The translations under genes and the position numbers were made by a program. A DNA stretch of 64,000 bases, from NCBI GenBank assembly GCA_949317995.1, contig OX439040.1:74807972-74871971 (forward strand). The letters run 5' to 3'. Each line of letters starts with the position of its first letter. Within the stretch, counting starts at the first letter, position 1. This document shows positions 23,351 through 35,011 of the stretch, one piece after another. The notes below the pieces were generated by a model that had not been told where the DNA came from, ran no database searches, and saw nothing but the letters and a program-made list of their open reading frames with translations. The stretch comes from Acholoe squamosa (Eukaryota; Annelida; Polychaeta; Phyllodocida; Polynoidae).

Positions 23351-26105
23351 CCATCATTTAGGCAGCCATCCTTCAGAAGGTAACCCTTGATTTCCTAAAG
23401 TTGTGAATACCATAAGAACTAGCATATAACTCAGGAGGGCATTTCTCAAGATGGTACGACTAGACACAACTTGTACGACTTCAAACCCCCAATATCAAAG
23501 TGGTTGATCGTAGGTAACACACTACAACTACTCTGTATGATCAGCACTTAAGGCAGTAATTCCATAGGGTTTGGTAGGGCAGTCATACCAGTGTAATTAT
23601 CAGTGACCACTAGAAGCAGGGCTGTAATGGCATTTAACTGAGGGATCTCACTACGACTTGAAGGGGGACTAGTCATACCATCTTGAGAAATGCCTTCCAG
23701 ATCTCAAAGGGTAAATAAGATACTTCTGGTAGGATGTGCCCCCGGGGGCAGGGGCACTGACTATATGTAGGTCACTCTTAACTGCCGCCCTACCAGCTCA
23801 TCTCCCAGTGATCTTGAAATCTGACCGCCCTACTTGACTGATAAGCTAGACATTGACTGCCCCCCTTTTTTGACAATCCCAAATATTGACTCGACCGCCC
23901 CCCCTATACCTTATTGTACTCATGTATTTGTATGGATCTGAATTTTTCATTGTCCAGCACCTTACCTTTTTATCACTTTCATGCCCTCATATGTATGGTG
24001 TATACATTCCTTTTGGGATCTAATGGAATTCCACCACTCTGCTATTAGAGATCTGATGTGAATCCCCCACCCCCCTTTTTTGGGATCGCATGGCAATCCA
24101 CCGCTCTTGAGAGTCGAGCTGCAGTTGATATCCATTTGATGGGCAAGTGCCCCCCTGGGGATGTGCCTCAACTTTTGTTATGGCTTTTTAGTCGGGTATT
24201 CATACTATAGTACAAAGGAAAATTGCCCTAGACCAAGTCCTATCTGCACATTCTAGCTGTACACTTTACAAGCACTGCATTAGTGCATCATTCTGATTGA
24301 GACTTCAAGAGTTTATATAAGTCCACATTGTTTATATACATTTCAGGTCATTTGGTCCTGATCGGTTTCCATTCTGTCAGTATTAACTATCATCATTTGG
24401 TATCCTAAACATCTCACATCAGTCTATGAAACACATTCTTCGCCATAGAGGGAATGTTTTTAATTGACCCATCTGAATAATCTTTATGAGGCCACTGATT
24501 TGATGTCCCTTGTTTAAGCCTATGGGTAGCTGGCATTCAAAAACATAAATACGCTGTGACAAGTTCCTCAACCACAGCAGTGGCCTAATGATGGGATACA
24601 AGGGTCACTTGATCCGAACATTGGGGTATTGGGAACAGGATCTGGGTTGCATAACAAACCTTTACAGGTCTACCCTCAACAGTTTTCATCATAGGATTTA
24701 ATACATTAAGGGGAAAAGAAATACAAAGATAACCTAATAAATGTTTTTACCAGAACTAGAAAGAATGTCAACATTAATGTTACTGACCCTATGCAATCGA
24801 TCGTCATGCTGTCAGTCCATCAGTAGCACTATCAGTTATCCTAATACCTGTAGGTTTTGATGATGTAAGCCCAACGTCTTGTCATGGCATTTATGATATA
24901 GCCCAGACTCCTGGACATTATGAATAGGTGTGATGACCATTCTATAAAGTGTATGTAAAACAGGCGATGGTATATTCAAGTTCATAGATGGAAGTTGTCT
25001 TCAAGAGTTGGTCCGCATGAATCAGAAGTAAAGTTGGTGAAAGAAGTGACGATGGTGAAATGTAATGCAGTTTTGTCAAATATCTTCATTTCTACTTAAT
25101 CTTAATTTAACTGCATTCATAATAATTTACAACTCTAGCAAAAGATAACCACTTAGAAAATAGTGAAAACAAAAATATTAGTAGCTGTTTGTAGGTTCTG
25201 ACATAAAGATAAGTAGAATTACTGTCAGATAATGTGTTCTGTGATAACAATCTGCCTTGCATTAACTGAAATCTCAGTATGGGATTATGTGACTATGCTA
25301 AGATCACAAAATTGTCTTTTTTAGCAGACCTGAAAAAATTTGAATGACAATTTGAGATTTTGCCCGGGTTACTCATGTGTAATCATAGGTGGTGCTGGAC
25401 AAATATGGGTTTCAACAAATATTGTATGGATTTTATTTTCTATAAATTGTTACGAACCATGAATAGTCTTGGAATATTTAGCAAAAGTACTGCTTTCACA
25501 AATTATTTCCATAGTCATTAATAACAAATAAGAAATAGGACGAGCTTTTTCACTAATATTACATACTTGTGTCACAATCTAACTAATGCTGTCATATAAT
25601 CTACACATCACTACAGATTCAATGTATGTGACCTCTGCTGATGTATTGGTGTTTAGATCTGGGACCAATGTTGAGGTTGATGTCCAGTCCTGTTTCAACC
25701 TACCAATTCTTCATGGTTGGACAAGTATCCTAAACTCCAATGTATAACACTTGGCTTTCATGCAACCACATCCCATGTTCATCTTATAGCATTGGCACAC
25801 AGAAGGTGTGGGGCCTGGAGGTGAAAAACTTACACAATAGAACAGTATCGTTCTGCCCAAAATGCTGATGGACAAATAAACTATGTTAGTGAATAAACAA
25901 AATTGAGAATATGCTTTGTTGTTTGTGCACGTGTGTTTTTACTTTTAATTGTGAAAAGGGAATCACTGATTCTGTAGTACAATACATCCCTTAGAAAAAA
26001 AAACTCCTAACATATCTTGTTAGTTCTTTATCTTATTTTAATGTTTTGGTCATGTCTTAGCTAACTCAAGCTCAGAATATATTAATATTATTCCATTCAT
26101 TAATA
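23351..26105. other. No gene recognised
   Basis: About 2.7 kb with short frames only and no repeat structure that I could identify. Confidence 0.4.
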
Positions 26106-26255
26106 TATAGATAGAACTAAACGACCGTGGTGTACGAGGTGGCCGATCCACCACGAGGGGGAGGTCTCCCCCGAGGACGTTAGCCCGAGGGGGAGACCTC
26201 CCCCGAGGGGTGGATCAGCCACCGAGGACACCAGGGGAGTTTAGTTCTATATTTA
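26106..26255. repeat. GC-rich hairpin, about 70-bp arms
   Basis: Left arm from ATATAGATAGAACTAAAC to GGGGAGGTCTCCCCCGAGGAC; right arm is its imperfect reverse complement ending GTTTAGTTCTATAT. The CpG-rich core stands out in AT-rich surroundings. Related GTGGATC(A/G)GC words recur at about 26,370-26,440. Probably a fold-back element. Confidence 0.7.
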
Positions 26256-27686
26256 TTTTATGTTTTTTGAGGTTTAAATAAGGAAAAATGATCAAAATCC
26301 GGTACCGTAGTTCCCCGTAAAAGTGCCGATCCGCCATTTTGAATGTTTACATGCACCGAGAACGAGGCTGCAGTGGTGGATCGGCCGCTGTGGTGGATCA
26401 GCACACGTTACGCCACTGGGGGTGTGCGGATCAGCCCTCCAATGCTATCTCTATGGGAAGAAGTTATTGACATAAAATAAAAAGATTATCTACATTTTAC
26501 TTACTTTTACATACAGCACCTGGAGATGAGCTTGTGGCAGTTTGCTGCTCAGGCCCAGTGGTAACAAATATCTTAATGAAATAAATATCGAAGGGTACCA
26601 TAATACATTCCCCATGTATGATCAACTAACACAATCACCCATCGGCCACCTATACTCATCAATGCTTCATTTCTAGTTGACATGATTATAAAAGAATAAT
26701 TCCACCATGTATAAGTCACATTAGACAAATTGTTGGAAATGGAATGGATGATACAGGATACTATCTACTAACATGATCACAACATAATCGCTCACCACGA
26801 AAACTCCAAATTCCAGCAATAACATAGAGTCGACAGGTTATACAAGCGTTTTTTGCTAAAAAACGGCATGAATTCATGTACCTTTATGCCTCCCTTAAGG
26901 TCATTTTCTACATGCTCTTCACTCCCTTCTAGGCATACATTCCCCCTGGTGGGTAAAAGACTCCCTCACTGTTCTGTATATTCATATTACCTGGAGCTGG
27001 GACCATGACACCAATCTCCATGTATATATGGCTATGTCTCACCACTATGGTCTATAGGGGATGGTTTATGACTAGACATAAAGTTGGGGAAATAGGTGAC
27101 TTCCATAAAGAACTGACAGAACAGAGTTATTCCCACACTTGTTTCAAGAGGAAATATATCTTAGATATACTCCATGAGGCTGTAATAGGCTATAATTTGT
27201 TCAGAAATGAACGTTTCCTAAGTCATGGAATGGGGCCAATGCAGGCAGTATGTATAAATTGAGTACAAGTGGGAGTGAGCTTGGCATAATCTCTAAATCC
27301 CCAGTTTATATAATTGATAAAGTAAAAATTAATTTCATACCAAAATACGTGTATGTGTATATAATATGATAATGTCCTATTCAATCAAAAACATTTTACA
27401 TGAATACAGCTTTCTTGGATACACATTGGTGAGAGGTCTGTTTGTTATTTTCTGACAGTTTTGATAGTTTACACAACCAGCAACCAAGTTAACACCCCTG
27501 GGTTTGAAGCAGTTGTTCCCATTTTTTTCCAGTTTGGAAACATATCTTAATTCATGCCGACAAATTTTGAAATAGTCCATGTGTTTAGGATGTAAACAGT
27601 GTTTATAAATTCAAACACCCTGGGTAATTGATAAAGGCTTATGTCAGCATCAACATACATCCTTTACATGACTGTTTACCCAAGCA
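26256..27686. other. Downstream flank of the transporter gene, no gene recognised
   Basis: Contains more GGATC(A/G)GC words at 26,320-26,440 and otherwise AT-rich sequence. It presumably holds the transporter's 3' UTR, as transcription runs towards lower coordinates. Confidence 0.35.
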
Positions 27687-28697
27687 CTATTTTTCAAAGT
27701 CTTCATGTTTTTCTCCATTATTAAAAAAGGCACTCAGAGTAATGGATCCTACAATGAGCACACACCCGGCTGCCTCCAGTACATTTCTTCTACCATACAA
27801 ATATGCACCAAGGAGGGTATACTGAAGGATCAGATTCAGCACTGTTTCAAGGTTTTTTATTATAGAGACATGTATTGGGCTTATCATTTGGCAAGAAGTG
27901 ACTAGTGTGATTCCTCCTAGTCCAGCTCCAACCACATGTATACAGATGATTAAGATGGTATATGGGTCAGTAATCCAGACTGGCTGTTCCAAGTAAAAAC
28001 TGCATATGAGACACAATGGTATTGTCACACCTGACATTGTAAAGATCAAAAGAGCGGGCTTGATCTTCTTCAGGTAAGTACCAGCCAGCAGAAGGAAGAA
28101 AGCCTCAAATACAGCAGAACCAACTAAAGCAATGAACCCAATGACGACCCACCATGTAGGACTTTTTACCACACAGTTATTTGTATCAGAGTTGGTGGCT
28201 GAGATGCTGCAGTTTGTTGTAGAAGTACCGAATCCTGGTGTAAATCCATGGGTGAAATTTTTCCAAGGCTGAATCAAGCAGATCATTCCAAATGTGCATC
28301 CAAAGATGCAGACAGAGAGTACTACGTTTGGTGATTTATCAATTGATATCTTTGCCAAGATTGCTACACCAATCATCGTACACACTAATTCAACAGACAC
28401 ATAGCTCAAAGGGATAATTGACGCTGCCAGAAAATGAAGGACATTAAAGCCCACGCTACAAATCCCAAGCAGCAGCATATGAAGGTAGGATTCCTTAGGT
28501 ATTTCAAGTTCTGTTTTGTTGAATCGCACAAACAATGCAGCAATGAGCATTAAACCGACATAACGAAGAACACCGAGCTGAAAGTCAGGCACTTTTCTGT
28601 ATAGTGTCTGTACAGCAGCTGAGGATGATGTCCACAGAATAGCATAAAGGACGCCAAGTCCATATCCGACAAGTGTCTTTTTGAAGTATGATTCCAT
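27687..28697 (-). CDS. SLC35G-like EamA-domain (DMT superfamily) membrane transporter, intronless
   Basis: An intact 336-residue frame starts at ATG with A at -3 (CAACATGG). Ten hydrophobic segments are visible at roughly residues 8-30, 40-59, 72-94, 96-114, 124-144, 182-208, 214-238, 248-272, 274-296 and 306-325. That is the two-times-five layout of EamA/drug-metabolite transporters, and the length is close to SLC35G proteins. The second repeat has the characteristic GLGGITLVTS, ISPIHVSIIKNLETVLNLIL and GAYLYGR...LEAAGCVLIVGS pattern. The loop at 148-180 has NFT and NCS glycosylation sequons. The C-terminus is short and charged. Substrate is unknown; relatives sit in the plasma or internal membranes. 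There is no intron, so retroposition or an intronless invertebrate expansion is possible. No TATA box is obvious upstream. Confidence 0.88.
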   Translation of the reverse strand: MESYFKKTLVGYGLGVLYAILWTSSSAAVQTLYRKVPDFQLGVLRYVGLMLIAALFVRFNKTELEIPKESYLHMLLLGICSVGFNVLHFLAASIIPLSYVSVELVCTMIGVAILAKISIDKSPNVVLSVCIFGCTFGMICLIQPWKNFTHGFTPGFGTSTTNCSISATNSDTNNCVVKSPTWWVVIGFIALVGSAVFEAFFLLLAGTYLKKIKPALLIFTMSGVTIPLCLICSFYLEQPVWITDPYTILIICIHVVGAGLGGITLVTSCQMISPIHVSIIKNLETVLNLILQYTLLGAYLYGRRNVLEAAGCVLIVGSITLSAFFNNGEKHEDFEK

Positions 28698-28936
28698 GTT
28701 GAAGTTTAACCGTTAAGTATTATTGGTGTCAATGTTATGTTATAAGACTGGGACTATGTAGCTATGTAGCATACACATACACATGCAGTACTATCAAAGT
28801 CATCTGTTAAATTGGTTTATGACTGAGATGAGTTTCAACGAAACATTAAACAGAGCTATTTTTGTACTTTTTTTATCAATTAAAATATTTTGACGTAGGG
28901 CTCAGTTAAAAGCAGATTGGCATTTTGGCCATGGTC

Positions 28937-29104
28937 ATCTGCAGGGTGGTTGAAAAGAGAGCAGCCAAAAAAGAATCTGAGAATGAAGCCCAGCTCCAGA
29001 AGGAGGACAATGGCCTGGTGAGGTCTGGTAAAGCCTACATGGATGCCATGAACGATGTGTTCCAGACAGGTGAGAGAACTGATCCAGATTACTTCATCTT
29101 GTAA
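28937..29104 (+). CDS. Exon-like coding segment, unrecognised
   Basis: After an acceptor (TCATCTGCAG) the frame reads VVEKRAAKKESENEAQLQKE and SGKAYMDAMNDVFQTGERTD, ending PDYFIL and a stop. Codon use is strongly coding-like (CAG CTC CAG AAG GAG GAC). A GTGAGAG donor lies inside at 29,070. The charged helical character suggests a coiled-coil or BAR-like piece, but I do not recognise the family. It converges on and overlaps the minus-strand segment by 16 bp, so the two could be inverted pieces of one gene. Confidence 0.35.
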   Translation: MCRVVEKRAAKKESENEAQLQKEDNGLVRSGKAYMDAMNDVFQTGERTDPDYFIL

Positions 29105-29289
29105 ATGAAGGGGCTTTGTTTGGCCACCGCCGTCATTGCTACCATCATAGTCTGCTGAGCCTCCAACAGCTTCTTGTCCACCAGCTTGCCAGCTGTTGTA
29201 GTCACTTTGGCCAGGATAAGATTGAGTATGGAATACTGATAGTACAACAACTGCATGAATGTCTGGATAAACTCCCACCTCCCTGTCCA
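29089..29289 (-). CDS. Terminal exon-like coding segment, unrecognised
   Basis: Behind an acceptor CTTTTCCCACAG the frame reads WEFIQTFMQLLYYQYSILNL, then LAKVTTTAGKLVDKKLLEAQ, ending SPFIYKMK and TAA. Codon choice (AAG CTG GTG GAC AAG AAG CTG) looks genuinely coding. The acceptor AG lies within the first bases of the MITE at 29288-29681, so the element may supply the splice site or may have split an older exon. No upstream exon was found. It stops 390 bp before the transporter start codon. Confidence 0.4.
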   Translation of the reverse strand, partial: WTGRWEFIQTFMQLLYYQYSILNLILAKVTTTAGKLVDKKLLEAQQTMMVAMTAVAKQSPFIYKMK

Positions 29290-29681
29290 CTGTGGGAAAA
29301 GCGATGTCCGTAAAGCGCTTTACGGATGTCGATTTGGTTGAGCGACTTTGGACCTCCTATACTTTAGCATTGCAACTGATGTACCGTAAGGCAATTTGCC
29401 AGAATTGGCTAGGATCTTCGTAAAGCATTTAAAAGTCTCCATAACACGAGTGATAAACTTGCTATAACTCCTTTTTCTACCCCTTCAAATTGAAAATTTT
29501 GTGGTTTGAGACATGTATACACTGTGGGTACTATTTTTGTTGTTTTATTTCCACTTTACGGTACATCGCAGAAATGCTTTACGGTACATCAGTTGCAATG
29601 CTAAAGTATGGGAGGCCCTAAAGTTGCTCAACAAAATCGAGATCGGTAAAGCGCTTTACAGACATCGCTATCCCCACACTG
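29288..29681. mobile_element. Palindromic MITE, 394 bp
   Basis: Begins CACTGTGGGAAAAGCGATGT; its end read in reverse begins CAGTGTGGGGATAGCGATGT. Both arms continue through GTAAAGCGCTTTAC and TACTTTAGCATTGCAACTGATGTACCG. Arms of about 100 bp match well. Flanking CTGTC and TTGTC could be a slightly decayed target duplication. Confidence 0.75.
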
Positions 29682-29994
29682 TTGTCATTACCATGGGAGC
29701 AACAGCGTGGCCTCAATAGCCGACATAATGCATTGTCACACCCCACTGCTCTATCCCGTCCACAGGCCTCTACTGAGTTCAAAATACCAGGCTGGTGATT
29801 GTGGGTATGTTACATAAAGCCTGCAACTCCTAGTCCACGGTCATCTTAAAGCCTGCCTCTTGATAGCATTCTGATGAATCTGAATCAATTTAAATGCAGT
29901 AAAGGGTCCAGGGCTTATTCATTTCCAAACATAGCAGGTAACCCTACATAAACATGTAAAGTGTTGACTTTTCAAGCTCATACAGGCTATTTTC

Positions 29995-31130
29995 AGCCAA
30001 GTCTGTGGATGCATGACCTGTGCACTGTTAAAGTGAGGCTATCTCCCAAAAGGCCTAAATACTAAAGCTTACTCCTCACTTTACCTAATCTCTTTCTGGT
30101 CCTAGTTTCTCATAGTTTACCTATCCTCAATCTGCCTATCATTCATCTTACCTAGCCCTGATGGTGATTATCCCTCAGACCATCATGTTTGAACTGTATT
30201 CTTCATCTCTTTATTTAGGCCCTAATGGTTAAGACTTTACACCTATCCCCCAACTCTGCATATCCCTCATATTTGACTTGCATATCTTTCCCTATATAGC
30301 CCCGTGCATGTTTGCTTCCAATCCTTTTGAATGCCCATCCCTCATGATTTCCATATGGCTTTCTCACCATATCAGCCCAATCAGTCTAACCCACTATCGC
30401 TCTCTACATATCTCAGCTTGTGTTCAATATCTTCCACCTGTCTCCAGGTTTATGCCTTGTGAAATATGCCTATCCCCCATTAGTCTATCCTCCATTCATA
30501 TCATTATATAGGTTAACTGAAAGATATGCAGCATGAATGATAGGTAGATTTATGAATGAGGTGGCCTGTAACCAGTATGTTAGGTCATAGGTTGACTAAG
30601 AAATAGTCATCATAATGAAGGTCGGTTGTGACATAGGTAGGTTAAGGGAGTTGAGATGGGTCAGAGAGCTATATAGAGAGCATGGGGGAAGGGTAAGGAT
30701 GGGTAGCAAGCGGGATAGGTAGTATGATCAAATAGGCACAGAGTAACTTGCAAGATAAGCAAACTTTAAAAAAAAAGAAGACATGGGTACCAGGGACAGA
30801 TATGCAAGTCAGATATTAGGGACGTGCAGAGTTGGGGGATAGGCACAATGAGGGATAGGTAGGCTTCATGATGAGCATTATTAGGGATAGGTAAAATTGA
30901 AATAGTAGACATGGTAAAGAATGTACTGTTAACCAATAAAGGCTTATATGGCAGAAAAACAATGCAGATTCAACATGAGAGTCTGAGGGATAGTCACCAT
31001 GAGGGATAGGTAAAATGAATAATAGACAGATTGAGGATAGGTGAACTAAAGCAAAGAAGGAACAAATAAGATCAGGTGAGGTGAGGGGCAAGCATTATGA
31101 ATTAAGCCTTTTATGAGATAACCAGATTTA
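29995..31130. repeat. 1.1-kb imperfect palindrome built from GGGATAGGTA-type words
   Basis: The left arm (about 29,995-30,515) is the reverse complement of the right (about 30,520-31,130). Example: TATCCCTCAGAC at 30,170 matches GTCTGAGGGATA at 30,980, with some 100 further bases matching beyond. ATATGCAAGTCA near 30,802 pairs with TGACTTGCATAT near 30,274. Within the arms TACCTATCC/GGATAGGTA recurs many times. No coding frame is supported. A fold-back element or inverted duplication. Confidence 0.75.
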
Positions 31131-33288
31131 ACTGTAGATGTTTTGGATTGAAGAGATAGGCAGGATGGGTGATAGGTACACAATTGATATGCTGTATGTG
31201 GGATAGGCAGAGCAATGCACAGGCCCAGAACTTGTTCTATATTTAAAGATTTCCAATCATTTTCAATATCATTTTTGTACATTTTCAAAGTATTTCCCTC
31301 ATCAAACATCATTTTTGGGTACTTTTGGTTAATTTCTGAGAATAAAAACCATCATTTCTGAATTTAGGAGGATCTTTTGGTTTAGATGGTCTCTTCAATT
31401 CATTTTGGTATCCCTTTAATGCTCCATAAACCCCCTTATTCTAGAAGGGCCCAATAATTAACACACAAGGTCACCTAGTTTCATGGGGGGGTAGAGGGGG
31501 GTTGGCCTTCACTATGATACTGTATGGACTGACCCATACTATACTGTACCCTCTTTGCTACAGGGAATACTATGGTACATGGGCCTACCATCTGTATAAA
31601 TCAAGTACTACTTTGAGAAAATGTATTACCATCCAGGGGCGCCTTATAGCGTGCCATATATTCCTGAAATCACTAATTCTACACATGTATGATTAGTTAT
31701 AAGCATGAACATGTCCAAACAAACCAGCCATGGCCTCTCATAATAATGTACTGAGGTACCCTGTTTAATGATTTGACGTGTCCAGCTACCAAGTTACAGG
31801 ATAAAACACTGACGAACGGCCCTTGGATAAATTGTCCCTGGAAAAATGGCCAGTGGGACTGGGAGCCCCCAGGACAGGAGGCCCTCTTTTCGCGTGCCCG
31901 TCATCTTGACCCATCATATTATATCTTTTTGCCCGTCTAGATCTATCTCTATTTTATTCTTTTGCCCATCAGATACAGTCAGGTCGTAAGAATCCAGTCT
32001 GTTATAATCCAGTCAAGCACCTTACAGTCAGAATTTACTCGGGACGTTTTTTTTCACCATAAGTGTATTTGATAATCCAGTTGTCTTGGTTTCCAATCCT
32101 AGTTGGGAAATATAGGCAACCCCCAGGGGTGGCACTGGCCCTTGGTTTGGGTACCAACTGTGGTATGGACCCCCACGGAGCTGTCAACACATCAAAGAGA
32201 GTAAAAAAAGGGGGGGGGGCTGTTGACTGAATTACATCTTGAGATAAGGGGACTGTTAATACCTATTATAACTTGCATGGAAAGGAAGAAAGTTAAATAT
32301 TATATATATTATATGTAATCACTCCAGGGCTGTAGATTTCTTGAATATTATTGTGAAAAAACCTTAATTTACATGGAAAAGGGCCCCGAAAAGGGGGGGC
32401 TGTTATCAGCCTCCTTAAAAAAAAAAGGGGGGGGGCTGTTAAAATTGAGCTGTATTTTAAGGGGCTGTGAAATGGCAAAAATAGGGGGTCTGTAGTTTTG
32501 CGGTTGGTAATACCAATCAAACCCCCTGGGAGGCAACCCATTTTATATTTTACATTATAAAATAACTTGATATTCCGGTCTGCTGAGATCATAATTTATG
32601 GTTGGATGGGGGGCTATTCAAAGGAGAGAGATGAAAATCCCAGTTGACACTTCGGAATCTTGGGAGTGCCTTTCAAAAACTGAGTTGGTTTAGTAGCTAT
32701 GACCTAAGACAGGAAACTGTCTGTGTCAGTTCGTCTATGTTTAAATATAACATAAGATTTATCGTGAATCCAAATCCATTGGGGGGGTCTGAGTATATAA
32801 TGTATAGGTGGTGGGGTACCTCAGCACAAAATGTGATGAGTTAAATATGAAAGCTGTTGCCATGGCAACGCCCAACACATATATACCCTGTAAACGATGT
32901 CCGGGCGAGTGACTTTTGGGGGTTTTAACCCCTTATTGTAGCCAAACAGGATGTAAAATGTTTGTGGTGCACTGTTATATAGTTTTAATTGGAGAATAAG
33001 GTCAAAGTGTTGGGTTTTGGGTGCAGTATGCATAGTTCATGTGCATTTTGCTTTGCCCTCAGCTAATTTTCCTGTGGAGCCTACCTTGCATTTCGAGGAA
33101 ATCTCAGGTCCGAAAATATTGTTTTTATTCTCCCTTCCATCCCCCTTCCCCCTTTTTATTCTCTGACCATTATATTTAAGGCTTTAAGTAGTTATTTCAT
33201 GCCTTTATAGTAAAATTTTATAAGTACTGCATTTTACACTTTAACTTGTATTCCTGTATTAATCAATGAATGGAAAATGAGCTCACTC
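31131..33288. other. No gene; poly-G/poly-A low-complexity clusters
   Basis: Three related motifs of A-run, G-run, CTGTT occur near 32,200, 32,390 and 32,425. Otherwise unremarkable. Confidence 0.45.
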
Positions 33289-33492
33289 GTCCAGATTTTC
33301 TACATATACATGCACACTTGTAATTTATATTCTAAATGTACAGAGTGAACCAGGTCACTCGCCCAGATATTCTACATACATGGAGACTTTTAATTGATAT
33401 TCTAAACGTACAGAGTGAACCAGGTCACCCACCCAGATTTTCTACATACATGCAAAATTGTAATAGATTTGCTAAATGTATAGAGTGAAACA
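33289..33492. repeat. About 71-bp tandem repeat, three copies
   Basis: Units begin CCAGATTTTCTACATA at 33,291, 33,363 and 33,433 and run through GTACAGAGTGAACCAGGTCA. Divergence is moderate. Confidence 0.8.
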
Positions 33493-34297
33493 TGCAAGCA
33501 TACAATCTGACTAATCATGGCCACAAAAACAGCTAAGGGGAAGACATTAAAGACCTCATGCTTTTATGGGATATGTACACATTTCAGTGTTTTAGCTTGG
33601 GTGAAGGGGTGCAGCGGGCAGCCCCAAGCGGGTAATCCCATGCTTTCTATACAGGACTAGCACATTGCTGGTACTAAGGCAATCAGCTAGGTGGCTCACG
33701 TAGTCGGGGGCTAGATCATCATTTGGCCTCTTTGTTTAGTCTAATTTGACAACCTGCCAATTCATTACTACCAATGGGATTTTTCTATAAATCATACATG
33801 TGTGGATTCTCCATATCAACATCTTTAAGGAGATAATCTAGAAATAGTTTTTAAAATTAAAGACCAATAGATCATTGAAATTTCTGTTGCCACAGGTAAG
33901 CCAAAAAAGGCATTGTCTCCCTATCAGGGTTATCACCTTCACACCTGAAACAATAGAGAGGTACTTGTGGTGATTAGGATAAGGGGTAGGGTACAGCTTA
34001 TCAGTGTTATCACTGACCATTGTTCTGGGGGCTGATAAAAAATTTACCCATAATGCACTGCTTTGGAGTCGGGGGCCTAACCAAGATGGCGGCCTCCATA
34101 GCCTAATATATTAATGCTCTATAGAACAAGCTGCCAGCTACTCCCCTTCACTCAACCTGGAGCTACTGAAATGTGGCATATGTGTACATGTACAGAGGCA
34201 GATGTTATATACAGTACAGATGTTGGTCTTAGTTCAATCTTTTCCTTTTTTTGATGATTTTCCTGGCAGTTCTTCTGCAGGCTATTGCGGTAGATGT
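33493..34297. other. Downstream flank of the phase-2 gene; no other gene recognised
   Basis: No separate coding region. It should contain the 3' UTR of the minus-strand gene ending at 34,298. Confidence 0.35.
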
Positions 34298-34433
34298 TCA
34301 GGAGTAGAAGCGTGGTGTGACATTAACTTCTTCCTCTTCGTCGTCTGTGGCGGGCTCTATGATCTCCTTCAGAAGGGCCTCTTTGTTTAGGACAGATGGT
34401 ATATTGTACTGGTCCTCCTCTTCTTCATCATCA
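34298..34433 (-). CDS. Phase-2 host gene, exon 5 (terminal, acidic)
   Basis: Acceptor GGGTGTCTCATACAG precedes the exon, which begins in phase 2 and ends with TGA after 44 complete codons. It encodes DDEEEEDQYNIPSVLNKEAL followed by LKEIIEPATDDEEEE and a VNVTPRFYS tail. Two acidic clusters flank a short amphipathic helix. The matching donor of exon 4 leaves two bases, so the join stays in frame. I do not recognise the family; an acidic C-terminus on a basic protein suggests a nuclear, chromatin- or nucleic-acid-associated role (inference). Confidence 0.65.
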
Positions 34434-34747
34434 CTGTATGAGACACCCAGGCTTAAAACAGGCTTCCACCCAGGGCATCCCTTTAGCATCCGACAACCCT
34501 CCCTCATACAGAACTCTTTTAATTAACTTATTATCTGGATGAGTGACAACATCAGACTTTCATTATAATTAATATTATTAAGGGAACAAAAGATCACTCC
34601 ACCAGACATAGCAATACATGTAAGCTTAAGGATATCTATGGACCATTAAATTCTGGGCAAGTGACAGACTTTCATTAGAATATTATAAAAGGTCACTCGA
34701 CCTGACTTAGTAATACAGGTTTTTATAACTAACAAAACCTAACTTAC

Positions 34748-34918
34748 TTCTTGAAAGCAGGCAACTTAACCACTAAGCCGGGAGCCTGGCGCTTAGGTCT
34801 GGTGAAAGGGCTTCTTCGTGGCCTTTTTTTCTGTTGTTCAGTCTCATCATCAGACATGGGGACTGCTTTGGTTTTGTGCTGCCTCTTAGTCGTGGGCGTA
34901 TATCGCGCATCAGGTGAA
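34748..34918 (-). CDS. Phase-2 host gene, exon 4
   Basis: A 171-bp exon between an AAAG acceptor and a consensus GTAAGTT donor, phase 2 at both ends. It encodes SPDARYTPTTKRQHKTKAVP then MSDDETEQQKKRPRRSPF and PGLVVKLPAFK. The piece KTKAVPMSDDE corresponds to KPAVPVSDDS of exon 3 and KKPAVPVSDEDS of exon 2, so exons 2-4 carry copies of one basic-then-acidic motif. KKRPRRSPFTRPKR could be a nuclear-localisation signal. Confidence 0.65.
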
Positions 34919-35011
34919 CTTTATCTAGACATTCAGAACGCGTACAAAATGTATTTTTCAGTCAATTCATGATCATGAGGATCTCAGAAAATTTTTAAAA
35001 GGGACACTTAC

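Noticed and set aside
28880..29290. 136-codon minus-strand frame crossing both exon-like segments
   Set aside because: Its frame differs from the coding-like frames on either strand, so it is a by-product of their overlap.
34317..34526. Plus-strand serine-rich frame at 34.3-34.5 kb
   Set aside because: Antisense shadow of the acidic minus-strand terminal exon (GAA/GAG read backwards gives TTC/CTC).
34751..34972. Plus-strand frame over exon 4
   Set aside because: Shadow of the minus-strand exon, which has consensus splice sites and a matching phase.
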